Source: Candidatus Niyogiibacteriota bacterium (GTDB lineage: Bacteria; Patescibacteriota; Minisyncoccia; HO2-45-28). Taken from it: 5,277 bases of DNA. The notes beneath the pieces are model-generated. The model saw only the letters and a list, made by a program, of their open reading frames with translations, was not told where the DNA came from and did no database searches. This document shows positions 1 to 3,808 of this stretch, one piece after another. How positions within the stretch are numbered: the first letter of the stretch is position 1; every line of letters starts with the position of its first letter. The translations under genes were made by a program, and so were the position numbers. The stretch is taken from NCBI GenBank assembly GCA_016177385.1, contig JACOVJ010000079.1:1-5277 (forward strand). The letters run 5' to 3'.

Positions 1-1064
1 ATGGCGATATCGCGCCGCGCGGTCGGAACGACGACGGTCCATCCGGTGGCCCCAAGGGTAGCCCTTTTCTGATTCCTAAGGGCTACCCTTGGGGCTGTTT
101 CAACATCAAATCCCAATCGCTCGAAGATCGCGCGCATTTCTTTTTCCGGAATTGCCGTTCCTAAAACCGCGCTCGCTCTTGCCGGATGGAACAGAATGCG
201 CGCGGGTACTACCCTGTCGGGATAGATATCGAGGACCCCCAATACTTCACCGGCGGCAAGCTCTTTCAATAATTCGATCGCGAGCGCAAGCGCTACCTCG
301 GCGGCGTTCGGATCGAGTCCCGCGGCATACCGGATGGCGGCATCGGTCCGCTTGCCGAGTTTTCGCGCCGCGCGGTGAATGCGGGCGGGATCGAAATTCG
401 CCGCCTGCAAAAATATCGTTTTTGTTTTGGAATCCACGGCCGAATTCGCGCCGCCCATGATACCCGCAAGGTCGATGATGCGCTCTGCATCCTGGATCAC
501 AATAACGCCCCCGGGAAGTACGAGATGAGAGCCGTCCAACGTTTCGAGCTTTTCGCCCTCGCGCGCGAGGCGCACCGTCATTTTTTTCCCGCGGATCTTG
601 GAATGGTCGAACGCGTGGAGCGGATGCCCGCATTCGAGCATCACATAATTCGTGATGTCGACGACATTGTTGATCGTATGGATGTCCAAGGTCGTGAGAC
701 GCTCGCGAAGCCACGCGGGCGACGGCTGAATTTTTACAGAAACCAGAGCGCCTAAATAGCGCGGCGCAAGATCGCGCGGTTTTATCGCCGCGTCCAAGAA
801 TTTTTTTCCAACGGATTTAGGCGGCTTCGTATCCGGAAATTTTCCGGCGAGTTTCGTGATGGCCGCGATCTCCCGGGAGAAGCCGATGTGCCCGGCGGCG
901 TCGGGCAGACGATTCGCAAGCACCGCGACATCCAGGATGGTATCGCGACCGGATTTAACAACGCTTTCCACCTCGAACGCATGACGCGCAATGAGTGAGG
1001 CGAGTTTTTCGGGCGCGGGAAGTCGCGGAACGAATTCTTTAAGCCACGTGTAACTGTATTTCAT
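1..1064 (-). CDS. pheT: Phenylalanine--tRNA ligase beta subunit, 3' part cut by window edge
   Basis: This is the beta subunit of the alpha2-beta2 phenylalanyl-tRNA synthetase, which attaches Phe to tRNA-Phe in the cytoplasm. The gene starts at ATG 1064 and 354 codons are visible before the window ends. Recognisable parts are an N-terminal MKYSYTWLKEF start (typical K.S..WL.EYV), then NRLPDAAGHIG..REIA (about residues 51-67), INNVVDITNYV and HPLHAFD (131-153) and GIMGG (201-205) of the B3/B4 region. GKRTDAAIRYAAGLDP (237-252) and the start of a B5 domain with IFERLGFDVE (313-322) and W.VVVP..RRDI (342-353) follow. The EMAP/OB tRNA-binding domain normally found near residues 40-150 is missing: HAFEVESVVKSGRDTILDV joins the two flanks directly. 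Residues 324-339 are encoded by a perfect 18-bp inverted repeat. No Shine-Dalgarno is evident before the ATG, and no alternative in-frame start lies just upstream. It is probably co-transcribed with pheS. Identity is secure. Confidence 0.95.
   Translation of the reverse strand, partial: MKYSYTWLKEFVPRLPAPEKLASLIARHAFEVESVVKSGRDTILDVAVLANRLPDAAGHIGFSREIAAITKLAGKFPDTKPPKSVGKKFLDAAIKPRDLAPRYLGALVSVKIQPSPAWLRERLTTLDIHTINNVVDITNYVMLECGHPLHAFDHSKIRGKKMTVRLAREGEKLETLDGSHLVLPGGVIVIQDAERIIDLAGIMGGANSAVDSKTKTIFLQAANFDPARIHRAARKLGKRTDAAIRYAAGLDPNAAEVALALAIELLKELAAGEVLGVLDIYPDRVVPARILFHPARASAVLGTAIPEKEMRAIFERLGFDVETAPRVALRNQKRATLGATGWTVVVPTARRDIA
49..95. repeat. Hairpin repeat copy 1, in frame within pheT
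   Basis: A perfect inverted repeat: the arm GCCCCAAGGGTAGCCCTT (49-66) pairs with 78-95 over 18 bases around an 11-base loop (67-77). On the minus strand, which is the pheT sense strand, the loop reads AGGAATCAGAA. The reading frame passes through without a stop and encodes APRVALRNQKRATLGA (residues 324-339). This falls between the GFDVE strand and the W.VVVP strand of the B5 domain, where family members usually have only a short turn. The same loop with one change occurs at 2989-2999, so this is one member of a repeat family. It resembles in concept the in-frame Rickettsia palindromic elements, but no sequence relation to those is claimed. Confidence 0.85.
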
Positions 1065-1072
1065 GTGGAAAT

Positions 1073-1242
1073 TAAAAGAGTCACCGATTCTTGTTTCTCG
1101 ACACGCGCGAATGCCCCTGCGAGGCATTCTTGCTCTGTCCTCGGCTCGCTCGTTTCGTTTAAGCGCTTCGCGCGATTATAAACGAAACGCCGTGTCCGCT
1201 CGCCTGCGGATGGTCTCGAAACAAGAATCAGTAACTCTTTTA
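1073..1242. repeat. 170-base palindromic element between pheS and pheT
   Basis: The terminal arms 1073-1097 and 1218-1242 are complementary at 23 of 25 positions. The two exceptions (1082/1233 and 1085/1230) become G.U pairs in minus-strand RNA, the sense of the pheS-pheT transcript. Inside are three further hairpins. The first is GAATGCC/GGCATTC (1109-1115/1123-1129). The second is a perfect 11-bp CGTTTCGTTTA/TAAACGAAACG (1151-1161/1179-1189) with a nested GCGC/GCGC (1163-1166/1170-1173). The third is TCCGC/GCGGA (1195-1199/1206-1210). The element fills almost all of the 192-base gap and ends 9 bases before the pheT ATG. It could be a MITE-like insertion or a structured RNA leader for pheT. 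Open frames across it on both strands arise from the palindrome and are not taken as genes. Confidence 0.8.
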
Positions 1243-1256
1243 TCAGATTATTCATA

Positions 1257-2315
1257 TCAGAATTGTCTCAAAAACCGCGGATCGGCCGAATGGAATAACC
1301 GGATGTCCGGGATCTTGTACTTCATCATTGCCAAGCGCTCGACCCCAAATCCGAATGCGAACCCCGCGAGCCCTTTCGGATTAAGACCCGCATTCTTGAA
1401 TACGTTCGGATGCACCATGCCCGCGCCCGCCACCTCGAGCCAGCCGGTCCGCTTGCATACGGCGCACCCCCTTTGCTTGCACTGGATACAACTGATCATC
1501 ACTTCGAACGACGGCTCCGTGAACGGGAAAAAGCTAGGCCGAAGCGACACGCGTAAATCGCGCCCGCCGAAATATTCACTGAAAAAATGACGGATCACAT
1601 GCTTGAAATTCGCAACGGAAATGCCGCGCCCGCCTGCCGGCGAGACAGGCTCCACCATCAATCCTTCCACCTGATGGAATTCGGCGTCGTGGCTCGCATC
1701 CGTCGCTTCGTAACGGTACACCGTTCCGGGGACGATGATGCGGTAGGGCGGAGCGTGCTTTTCTATGTAGCGCACCTGCACAGGGCTCGTATGGGTGCGC
1801 AACAGCAAACGCTCATTTTTCGGTAGCGCGGGTTTTAACCAGAATGTATCCCACATATCGCGCGCCGGATGGTCCGCCGGAATGTTCAATGCATCGAAGT
1901 TATACCATTCCGTTTCGATCTCCGGTCCGTCCACCGTGCTGAATCCTAACCGTTCAAAGATCGCGCGGATCTCAAGCAATGCCTTTGTTAACGGATGCAC
2001 ATGACCGGCGGCTTTTTTCCGCCCGGGAAGCGTCACATCGATCCGATTGCGCCGGAGATCGGAGGCACGGGAACTGTTGCGCAGTTCTCCTTGACGATCC
2101 CGGATCGCGTTCGTTATCTCTTGCTTGGCGCGATTTGCCGCCCCACCCGCTGCCCGACGCTCCTTTTCCGGAAGATCCTTTATGTTCCTTAAAACGTCCG
2201 TGAGCTTTCCTTTGCGGCCGAGCCACCGGATCTCGGTCATTTTCAAGGCACCCGCATCCCGGGCGTTTTTGAGCTCGGATTTCGCTTCCTCAATAAGGTC
2301 GTTGAGGTTTTTCAC
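1257..2315 (-). CDS. pheS: Phenylalanine--tRNA ligase alpha subunit
   Basis: This is the catalytic alpha subunit of phenylalanyl-tRNA synthetase (class II), which forms Phe-AMP and transfers Phe to tRNA-Phe together with PheT. It is complete at 352 residues, close to the usual family length of about 330-350. Residues 1-90 form the charged N-terminal tRNA-binding coiled-coil arm and lead into RIDVTLPGR (91-99). HPLT (107-110) opens the catalytic domain. THTSPVQ (174-180), motif 2 YRYEATDASHDAEFHQVEG (200-218), RPSFFPFTEPS (259-269) and motif 3 GFGVERLAM (322-330) follow, with a typical RFLRQF C-terminus. A small insertion carries CIQC and CAVC (Cys276, 279, 284, 287), a possible zinc site known in a subset of bacterial PheS. 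The start is GTG at 2315, preceded by TATAAT with six bases between, so the mRNA is probably leaderless. pheT follows after 192 bases rather than directly. Confidence 0.97.
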   Translation of the reverse strand: MKNLNDLIEEAKSELKNARDAGALKMTEIRWLGRKGKLTDVLRNIKDLPEKERRAAGGAANRAKQEITNAIRDRQGELRNSSRASDLRRNRIDVTLPGRKKAAGHVHPLTKALLEIRAIFERLGFSTVDGPEIETEWYNFDALNIPADHPARDMWDTFWLKPALPKNERLLLRTHTSPVQVRYIEKHAPPYRIIVPGTVYRYEATDASHDAEFHQVEGLMVEPVSPAGGRGISVANFKHVIRHFFSEYFGGRDLRVSLRPSFFPFTEPSFEVMISCIQCKQRGCAVCKRTGWLEVAGAGMVHPNVFKNAGLNPKGLAGFAFGFGVERLAMMKYKIPDIRLFHSADPRFLRQF

Positions 2316-2350
2316 CTACCTATTATAGCAGATTTTTGGACCTGATTCAA
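2316..2350 (-). promoter_or_regulatory. pheS promoter, predicted to give a leaderless mRNA
   Basis: On the minus strand there is a -35 box TTGAAT (2350-2345), a 17-base spacer and a perfect -10 box TATAAT (2327-2322). Six bases (AGGTAG) separate the -10 box from GTG at 2315, which puts the expected +1 on the first base of the start codon. The -35 box begins just 3' of the T-tract of the upstream lipoprotein gene's terminator. The promoter is directly visible; leaderless initiation is inferred from spacing. Confidence 0.8.
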
Positions 2351-2354
2351 CGAC

Positions 2355-2387
2355 AAAAAACCCACCGATCAATTAAGAATTGGTGGG
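2355..2387 (-). terminator. Intrinsic terminator of the lipoprotein gene
   Basis: On the minus strand CCCACC (2387-2382) pairs with GGTGGG (2366-2361), with an inner AATT/AATT pair (2381-2378/2374-2371) and a small internal asymmetry. Six T follow (2360-2355). It lies 11 bases after the stop codon of the lipoprotein gene and just before the pheS promoter, so it insulates the two units. Confidence 0.85.
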
Positions 2388-2397
2388 CGGAAAAACG

Positions 2398-2853
2398 CTA
2401 CCGAACAATACCAACCGTAAATTCGCGCGACGAATAAGGCGTCTTAACATGAATACAATCGTTGAAATCGCTCCGTAAAATGGCTTGAATGGTGAAGTCG
2501 GAGGAGCCGGCACCATCGTAAAATACACCTCTTTCAAGAGCTCGGATGAAATCGCCCTCATCTCTCCCAGAGCCCCAACCATACCAAACTTCGTACTCCC
2601 TATGGGGAAAATAGGGATGATGGATCTTTCTGTATACACTCCACGCAATCCTTTCGCCGCTCCATTCAGCCTCAATATACCCATCCTCACAATCAGCGCT
2701 TTCAAAATTCTTCGCGACAACCCCCACATCTTCTTTTTGTCGGCTATCCGACGACGATGCATCGGGGCCGACTTTCGCTTTTTCTGGCTCTCCAGCAGCG
2801 CAAGCCAGCAAAAAAACCACTGCGCCGATTAGAAAAAAGGTGCGTGCGAACAT
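2398..2853 (-). CDS. Putative small secreted lipoprotein of unknown function
   Basis: A 151-residue protein with a lipoprotein signal peptide: short basic N-terminus (MFAR), hydrophobic stretch 5-17 and lipobox LLAC, with Cys18 as the predicted lipidated residue. A low-complexity polar linker rich in E, K, S and D follows (about 21-42). The mature domain (45-151) is rich in aromatic residues (HHPYFPHREYEVWYGWGSG around 78-96) and has two more cysteines (55 and 133) that might form a disulfide. I do not recognise the family. The start at ATG 2853 is supported by GAGGAG six bases upstream and by a good promoter. The gene stands alone between its own promoter and terminator, behind the tRNA-Met/Asp genes and ahead of pheS. 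Coding is well supported; function is unknown. Confidence 0.85.
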   Translation of the reverse strand: MFARTFFLIGAVVFLLACAAGEPEKAKVGPDASSSDSRQKEDVGVVAKNFESADCEDGYIEAEWSGERIAWSVYRKIHHPYFPHREYEVWYGWGSGRDEGDFIRALERGVFYDGAGSSDFTIQAILRSDFNDCIHVKTPYSSREFTVGIVR

Positions 2854-2858
2854 GCTTT

Positions 2859-2928
2859 TCTCCTCGTTGAAAAATTTTCAAGCCAATACCCCCACCAACA
2901 CATTCTCATTAAACGATGATTTTGTCAA
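2859..2928 (-). promoter_or_regulatory. Promoter and Shine-Dalgarno of the lipoprotein gene
   Basis: On the minus strand there is a consensus -35 TTGACA (2928-2923), a 17-base spacer ending in TGA (an extended -10), and a weaker -10 GAATGT (2905-2900) that keeps the key A and T. About 40 bases of leader follow, with GAGGAG (about 2865-2860) six bases before ATG 2853. The -35 and Shine-Dalgarno are strong; the -10 assignment is tentative. Confidence 0.6.
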
Positions 2929-2975
2929 CTATTCGAGAGGGTGCCGAAAAACGCAAAAACAAAGAAAAGGGGCCA

Positions 2976-3012
2976 AAGGGGAGTCCTTAGGAACCAGAAA
3001 AGGACTCCCCTT
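2976..3012. repeat. Hairpin repeat copy 2, downstream of tRNA-Asp
   Basis: The arm AAGGGGAGTCCTT (2976-2988) pairs perfectly with AAGGACTCCCCTT (3000-3012) around the 11-base loop AGGAACCAGAA (2989-2999). The loop differs at one base from the copy inside pheT (49-95). The inner 13 stem pairs differ between the copies at two pairs, and both are compensated (T-A to G-C and C-G to T-A). An imperfect further arm, GACTCCC within 3018-3024, follows and could pair alternatively with the first arm. In minus-strand orientation the hairpin lies 19 bases past tRNA-Asp and is followed by a T-rich stretch, so it may also serve as that transcript's terminator. Confidence 0.85.
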
Positions 3013-3030
3013 AAAAAGACTCCCTTTATG

Positions 3031-3104
3031 CGCGGGCAACCGGACTCGAACCGGCAACCTTCCGCGTGACAGGCGGATGCTCTGACCAATTGAGCTATGC
3101 CCGC
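3031..3104 (-). tRNA. tRNA-Asp (anticodon GUC)
   Basis: A canonical 74-base cloverleaf on the minus strand. The acceptor GCGGGCA (3104-3098) pairs with TGCCCGC (3038-3032) and the discriminator is G73, as expected for Asp. The D stem is GCTC/GAGC with GG in the loop. The anticodon stem TCCGC/GCGGA encloses CTGTCAC (anticodon GTC), and the T loop is TTCGAGT. CCA is not encoded (CAT follows). It lies nine bases after tRNA-Met and probably shares its transcript. Confidence 0.97.
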
Positions 3105-3113
3105 AAACGACCG

Positions 3114-3185
3114 TGCCGGCGGCAGGGATCGAACCTGCGACCTTGGCCTTATGAAGACCCTGCTCTACCACTGAGCTACGCCGGC
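3114..3185 (-). tRNA. tRNA with anticodon CAU, probably elongator tRNA-Met
   Basis: A 72-base cloverleaf on the minus strand. The acceptor GCCGGCG (3185-3179) pairs with CGCCGGC (3121-3115), with discriminator A. The D stem is GCTC/GAGC, the anticodon loop TTCATAA (anticodon CAT), and the T arm GCAGG-TTCGATC-CCTGC. The anticodon stem GGGTC/GGCCA has a G-A mismatch at 27-43 and a T-G wobble at 30-40. A normal 1-72 pair rules out an initiator. A lysidine-modified tRNA-Ile(CAU) cannot be excluded from sequence alone. CCA is not encoded. Confidence 0.9.
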
Positions 3186-3203
3186 GCCACGGTTGCGTCT
3201 TTT

Positions 3204-3232
3204 ATTGTACCTTAAAAATTTGCGAAAATCAA
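3204..3232 (-). promoter_or_regulatory. Promoter of the tRNA-Met/tRNA-Asp unit
   Basis: On the minus strand: -35 TTGATT (3232-3227), a 17-base spacer and -10 TACAAT (3209-3204). The predicted start is near 3197, giving about 12 bases of leader before tRNA-Met. It lies back to back with, and interleaved with, the promoter of the plus-strand initiator-type tRNA. Confidence 0.65.
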
Positions 3233-3248
3233 TCAAACAAGGTATACT
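3220..3248 (+). promoter_or_regulatory. Promoter of the initiator-type tRNA
   Basis: -35 TTGCGA (3220-3225), a 17-base spacer and -10 TATACT (3243-3248). The expected +1 is about 3255, next to the mature tRNA 5' end at 3256, so little or no 5' leader is predicted. It overlaps the divergent tRNA-Met/Asp promoter. Confidence 0.65.
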
Positions 3249-3255
3249 ATGCCAT

Positions 3256-3327
3256 CGCGGGGAAGTGTAACAGTTGCACGCAAGGCTCATAACCTTGAGG
3301 TAGCGGGTGCAATTCCCGCCTCCGCAA
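3256..3327 (+). tRNA. Divergent initiator-type tRNA-Met (anticodon CAU)
   Basis: All four arms fold. The acceptor CGCGGGG (3256-3262) pairs with CTCCGCA (3320-3326) and leaves a C1-A72 mismatch, the hallmark of bacterial initiator tRNA. The D stem is GTGT/GCAC, the anticodon stem CAAGG/CCTTG encloses CTCATAA (CAT), and the T stem is GCGGG/CCCGC. Several near-universal positions deviate. Position 8 is A rather than T. The 7-base D loop AACAGTT lacks the GG pair. The T loop is TGCAATT, with G at 55. Only two of the three G-C pairs typical of initiators (30-40 and 31-39) are present; 29-41 is A-T. CCA is not encoded. It has its own promoter and terminator. It is either a working but unusual initiator tRNA or a decaying or repurposed tRNA-like RNA. 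Confidence 0.75.
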
Positions 3328-3329
3328 CA
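3310..3329 (+). repeat. 20-base direct repeat, copy in the tRNA 3' end
   Basis: CAATTCCCGCCTCCGCAACA covers the end of the T loop, the 3' T stem and the acceptor strand of the initiator-type tRNA. It recurs exactly at 3437-3456. In both places TGAAAGC follows, after four extra A in the downstream copy. Duplication of a tRNA 3' end is the classic layout of integrase attachment sites, but only about 107 bases lie between the copies and no integrase is present. Confidence 0.8.
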
Positions 3330-3330
3330 T

Positions 3331-3368
3331 GAAAGCAAAAAGGGCGCGCGAGCGCTCTTTTTGCTTTC
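3331..3368 (+). terminator. Terminator after the initiator-type tRNA
   Basis: The 17-base arm GAAAGCAAAAAGGGCGC (3331-3347) pairs with GCGCTCTTTTTGCTTTC (3352-3368) around GCGA, with a single G-T wobble. The T-run lies in the descending arm after the GC-rich core, and the mirrored A-run makes it potentially bidirectional. It begins four bases after the tRNA. Confidence 0.85.
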
Positions 3369-3378
3369 TATAATACCA

Positions 3379-3455
3379 AGCGGGGATTGCACGGCGTGCC
3401 CGACGGCACGCCGCGGGATTTGCCGTAGGAGCAAATCAATTCCCGCCTCCGCAAC
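3379..3455 (+). other. tRNA-like segment repeating ends of the initiator-type tRNA
   Basis: The segment starts with GCGGGGA (3380-3386), identical to 3257-3263 of the tRNA, and shares TTGCACG (3387-3393 against 3274-3280). It ends with the 20-base sequence CAATTCCCGCCTCCGCAACA (3437-3456), identical to 3310-3329. GCGGGG can pair with CTCCGC as an acceptor stem. In between there is no anticodon arm. Instead there is a perfect 9-bp hairpin CGGCGTGCC/GGCACGCCG (3392-3400/3405-3413), then a GCGGG/CCCGC stem (3413-3417/3442-3446) whose loop holds a second hairpin GATTTG/CAAATC (3417-3422/3432-3437). A TATAAT box (3369-3374) lies just upstream, without a clear -35, and an intrinsic terminator follows. 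It may be a tRNA pseudogene, an integration scar, or a small structured RNA. Confidence 0.6.
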
Positions 3456-3456
3456 A
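3437..3456 (+). repeat. 20-base direct repeat, downstream copy
   Basis: Exact second copy of the sequence at 3310-3329. Here it forms the 3' end of the tRNA-like segment and leads directly into a terminator hairpin. Confidence 0.8.
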
Positions 3457-3462
3457 AAAATG

Positions 3463-3487
3463 AAAGCGGCCTAGACGGGCCGTTTTT
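3463..3487 (+). terminator. Terminator after the tRNA-like segment
   Basis: CGGCC (3467-3471) pairs with GGCCG (3478-3482) around a six-base loop, flanked by AAAG on the left and five T (3483-3487) on the right. On the minus strand the stop codon of the small membrane-protein gene lies inside the hairpin and a T-rich run follows, so the site may serve both directions. Confidence 0.75.
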
Positions 3488-3725
3488 GTGTTCCTAAATT
3501 CCTATACTTTTGGACCGCAAGAATGAGCCAGAGAACCCCCGCCGCGCTCGCCGATGCCGTGGACCATGGAAACGACAACGTGTAGAACGTAAATCCGAAC
3601 AGAAGGCAAAAGATGCCGGTTGGGATGCTCGTCCATAAGGACGGTTTTTCTCGCGCAAAAAGCGTCGGAAAAAGGGAAGCGGTCATAATCCACTGCCCGA
3701 TCATGAACATATAATCCTGCCACAT
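3471..3725 (-). CDS. Small three-helix membrane protein of unknown function
   Basis: An 84-residue hydrophobic protein starting MWQDYMFMIGQW. Three membrane segments are visible: about residues 5-22 (containing the motif SLFPTLF), about 31-50 (TGIFCLLFGFTFYTLSF) and about 55-76 (SAAGVLWLILAVQK). A KPSLWTS loop lies between the first two, and the tail is short and basic. The size, three-helix layout and proline in helix 1 recall PQ-loop/SemiSWEET-type half transporters, but the PQ motif itself is absent, so this is only a suggestion. The start at 3725 is preferred because GGGGTGG lies four bases upstream; an in-frame ATG at 3755 would add ten residues but has no ribosome binding site. The gene is divergent from the membrane gene at 3809. 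Confidence 0.7.
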   Translation of the reverse strand: MWQDYMFMIGQWIMTASLFPTLFAREKPSLWTSIPTGIFCLLFGFTFYTLSFPWSTASASAAGVLWLILAVQKYRNLGTQKRPV

Positions 3726-3748
3726 CGCGCCACCCCGCAAAGAAACTC

Positions 3749-3777
3749 TTTCCATACCGCATCAAAAGTGGTACGCT
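3749..3777 (+). promoter_or_regulatory. Weak candidate promoter for the 3809 gene
   Basis: TTTCCA (3749-3754), a 17-base spacer and TACGCT (3772-3777) match the sigma-70 pattern only partly (4/6 and 3/6). The position fits a leader of about 25 bases before ATG 3809. Low certainty. Confidence 0.3.
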
Positions 3778-3808
3778 ACAACAAACCCGTCCTTTAAGGA
3801 CCCCAGCC

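Noticed and set aside
1061..1255. Similar-looking peptides on both strands (ILVSR...KQESVTLL)
   Set aside because: The resemblance comes from the inverted-repeat arms being translated from each strand, not from a gene.
1065..1256. T-box or attenuator controlling the Phe synthetase genes
   Set aside because: There is no recognisable T-box sequence (AGGGTGG-type), and the structure lies between the genes rather than before pheS.
2373..2762. 129-codon minus-strand frame overlapping the lipoprotein gene
   Set aside because: It has no Shine-Dalgarno and runs through the terminator hairpin, whereas the overlapping frame has signal peptide, promoter and ribosome binding site.
2929..3434. Open frames on the minus strand across the tRNA region (about 80 and 89 codons)
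   Set aside because: They read through the tRNA genes and hairpins and give the familiar spurious peptide pattern of translated tRNA (for example GQSIRLSRG); no ribosome binding sites.
3310..3456. CRISPR-like repeat-spacer unit
   Set aside because: Only two copies, the repeat is part of a tRNA, and the interval holds a terminator rather than spacers.
3791..3804. TCCTTTAAGGA as a third member of the hairpin family
   Set aside because: It is a short palindrome without the 11-base loop, and its AAGGA is better explained as the Shine-Dalgarno of the 3809 gene.
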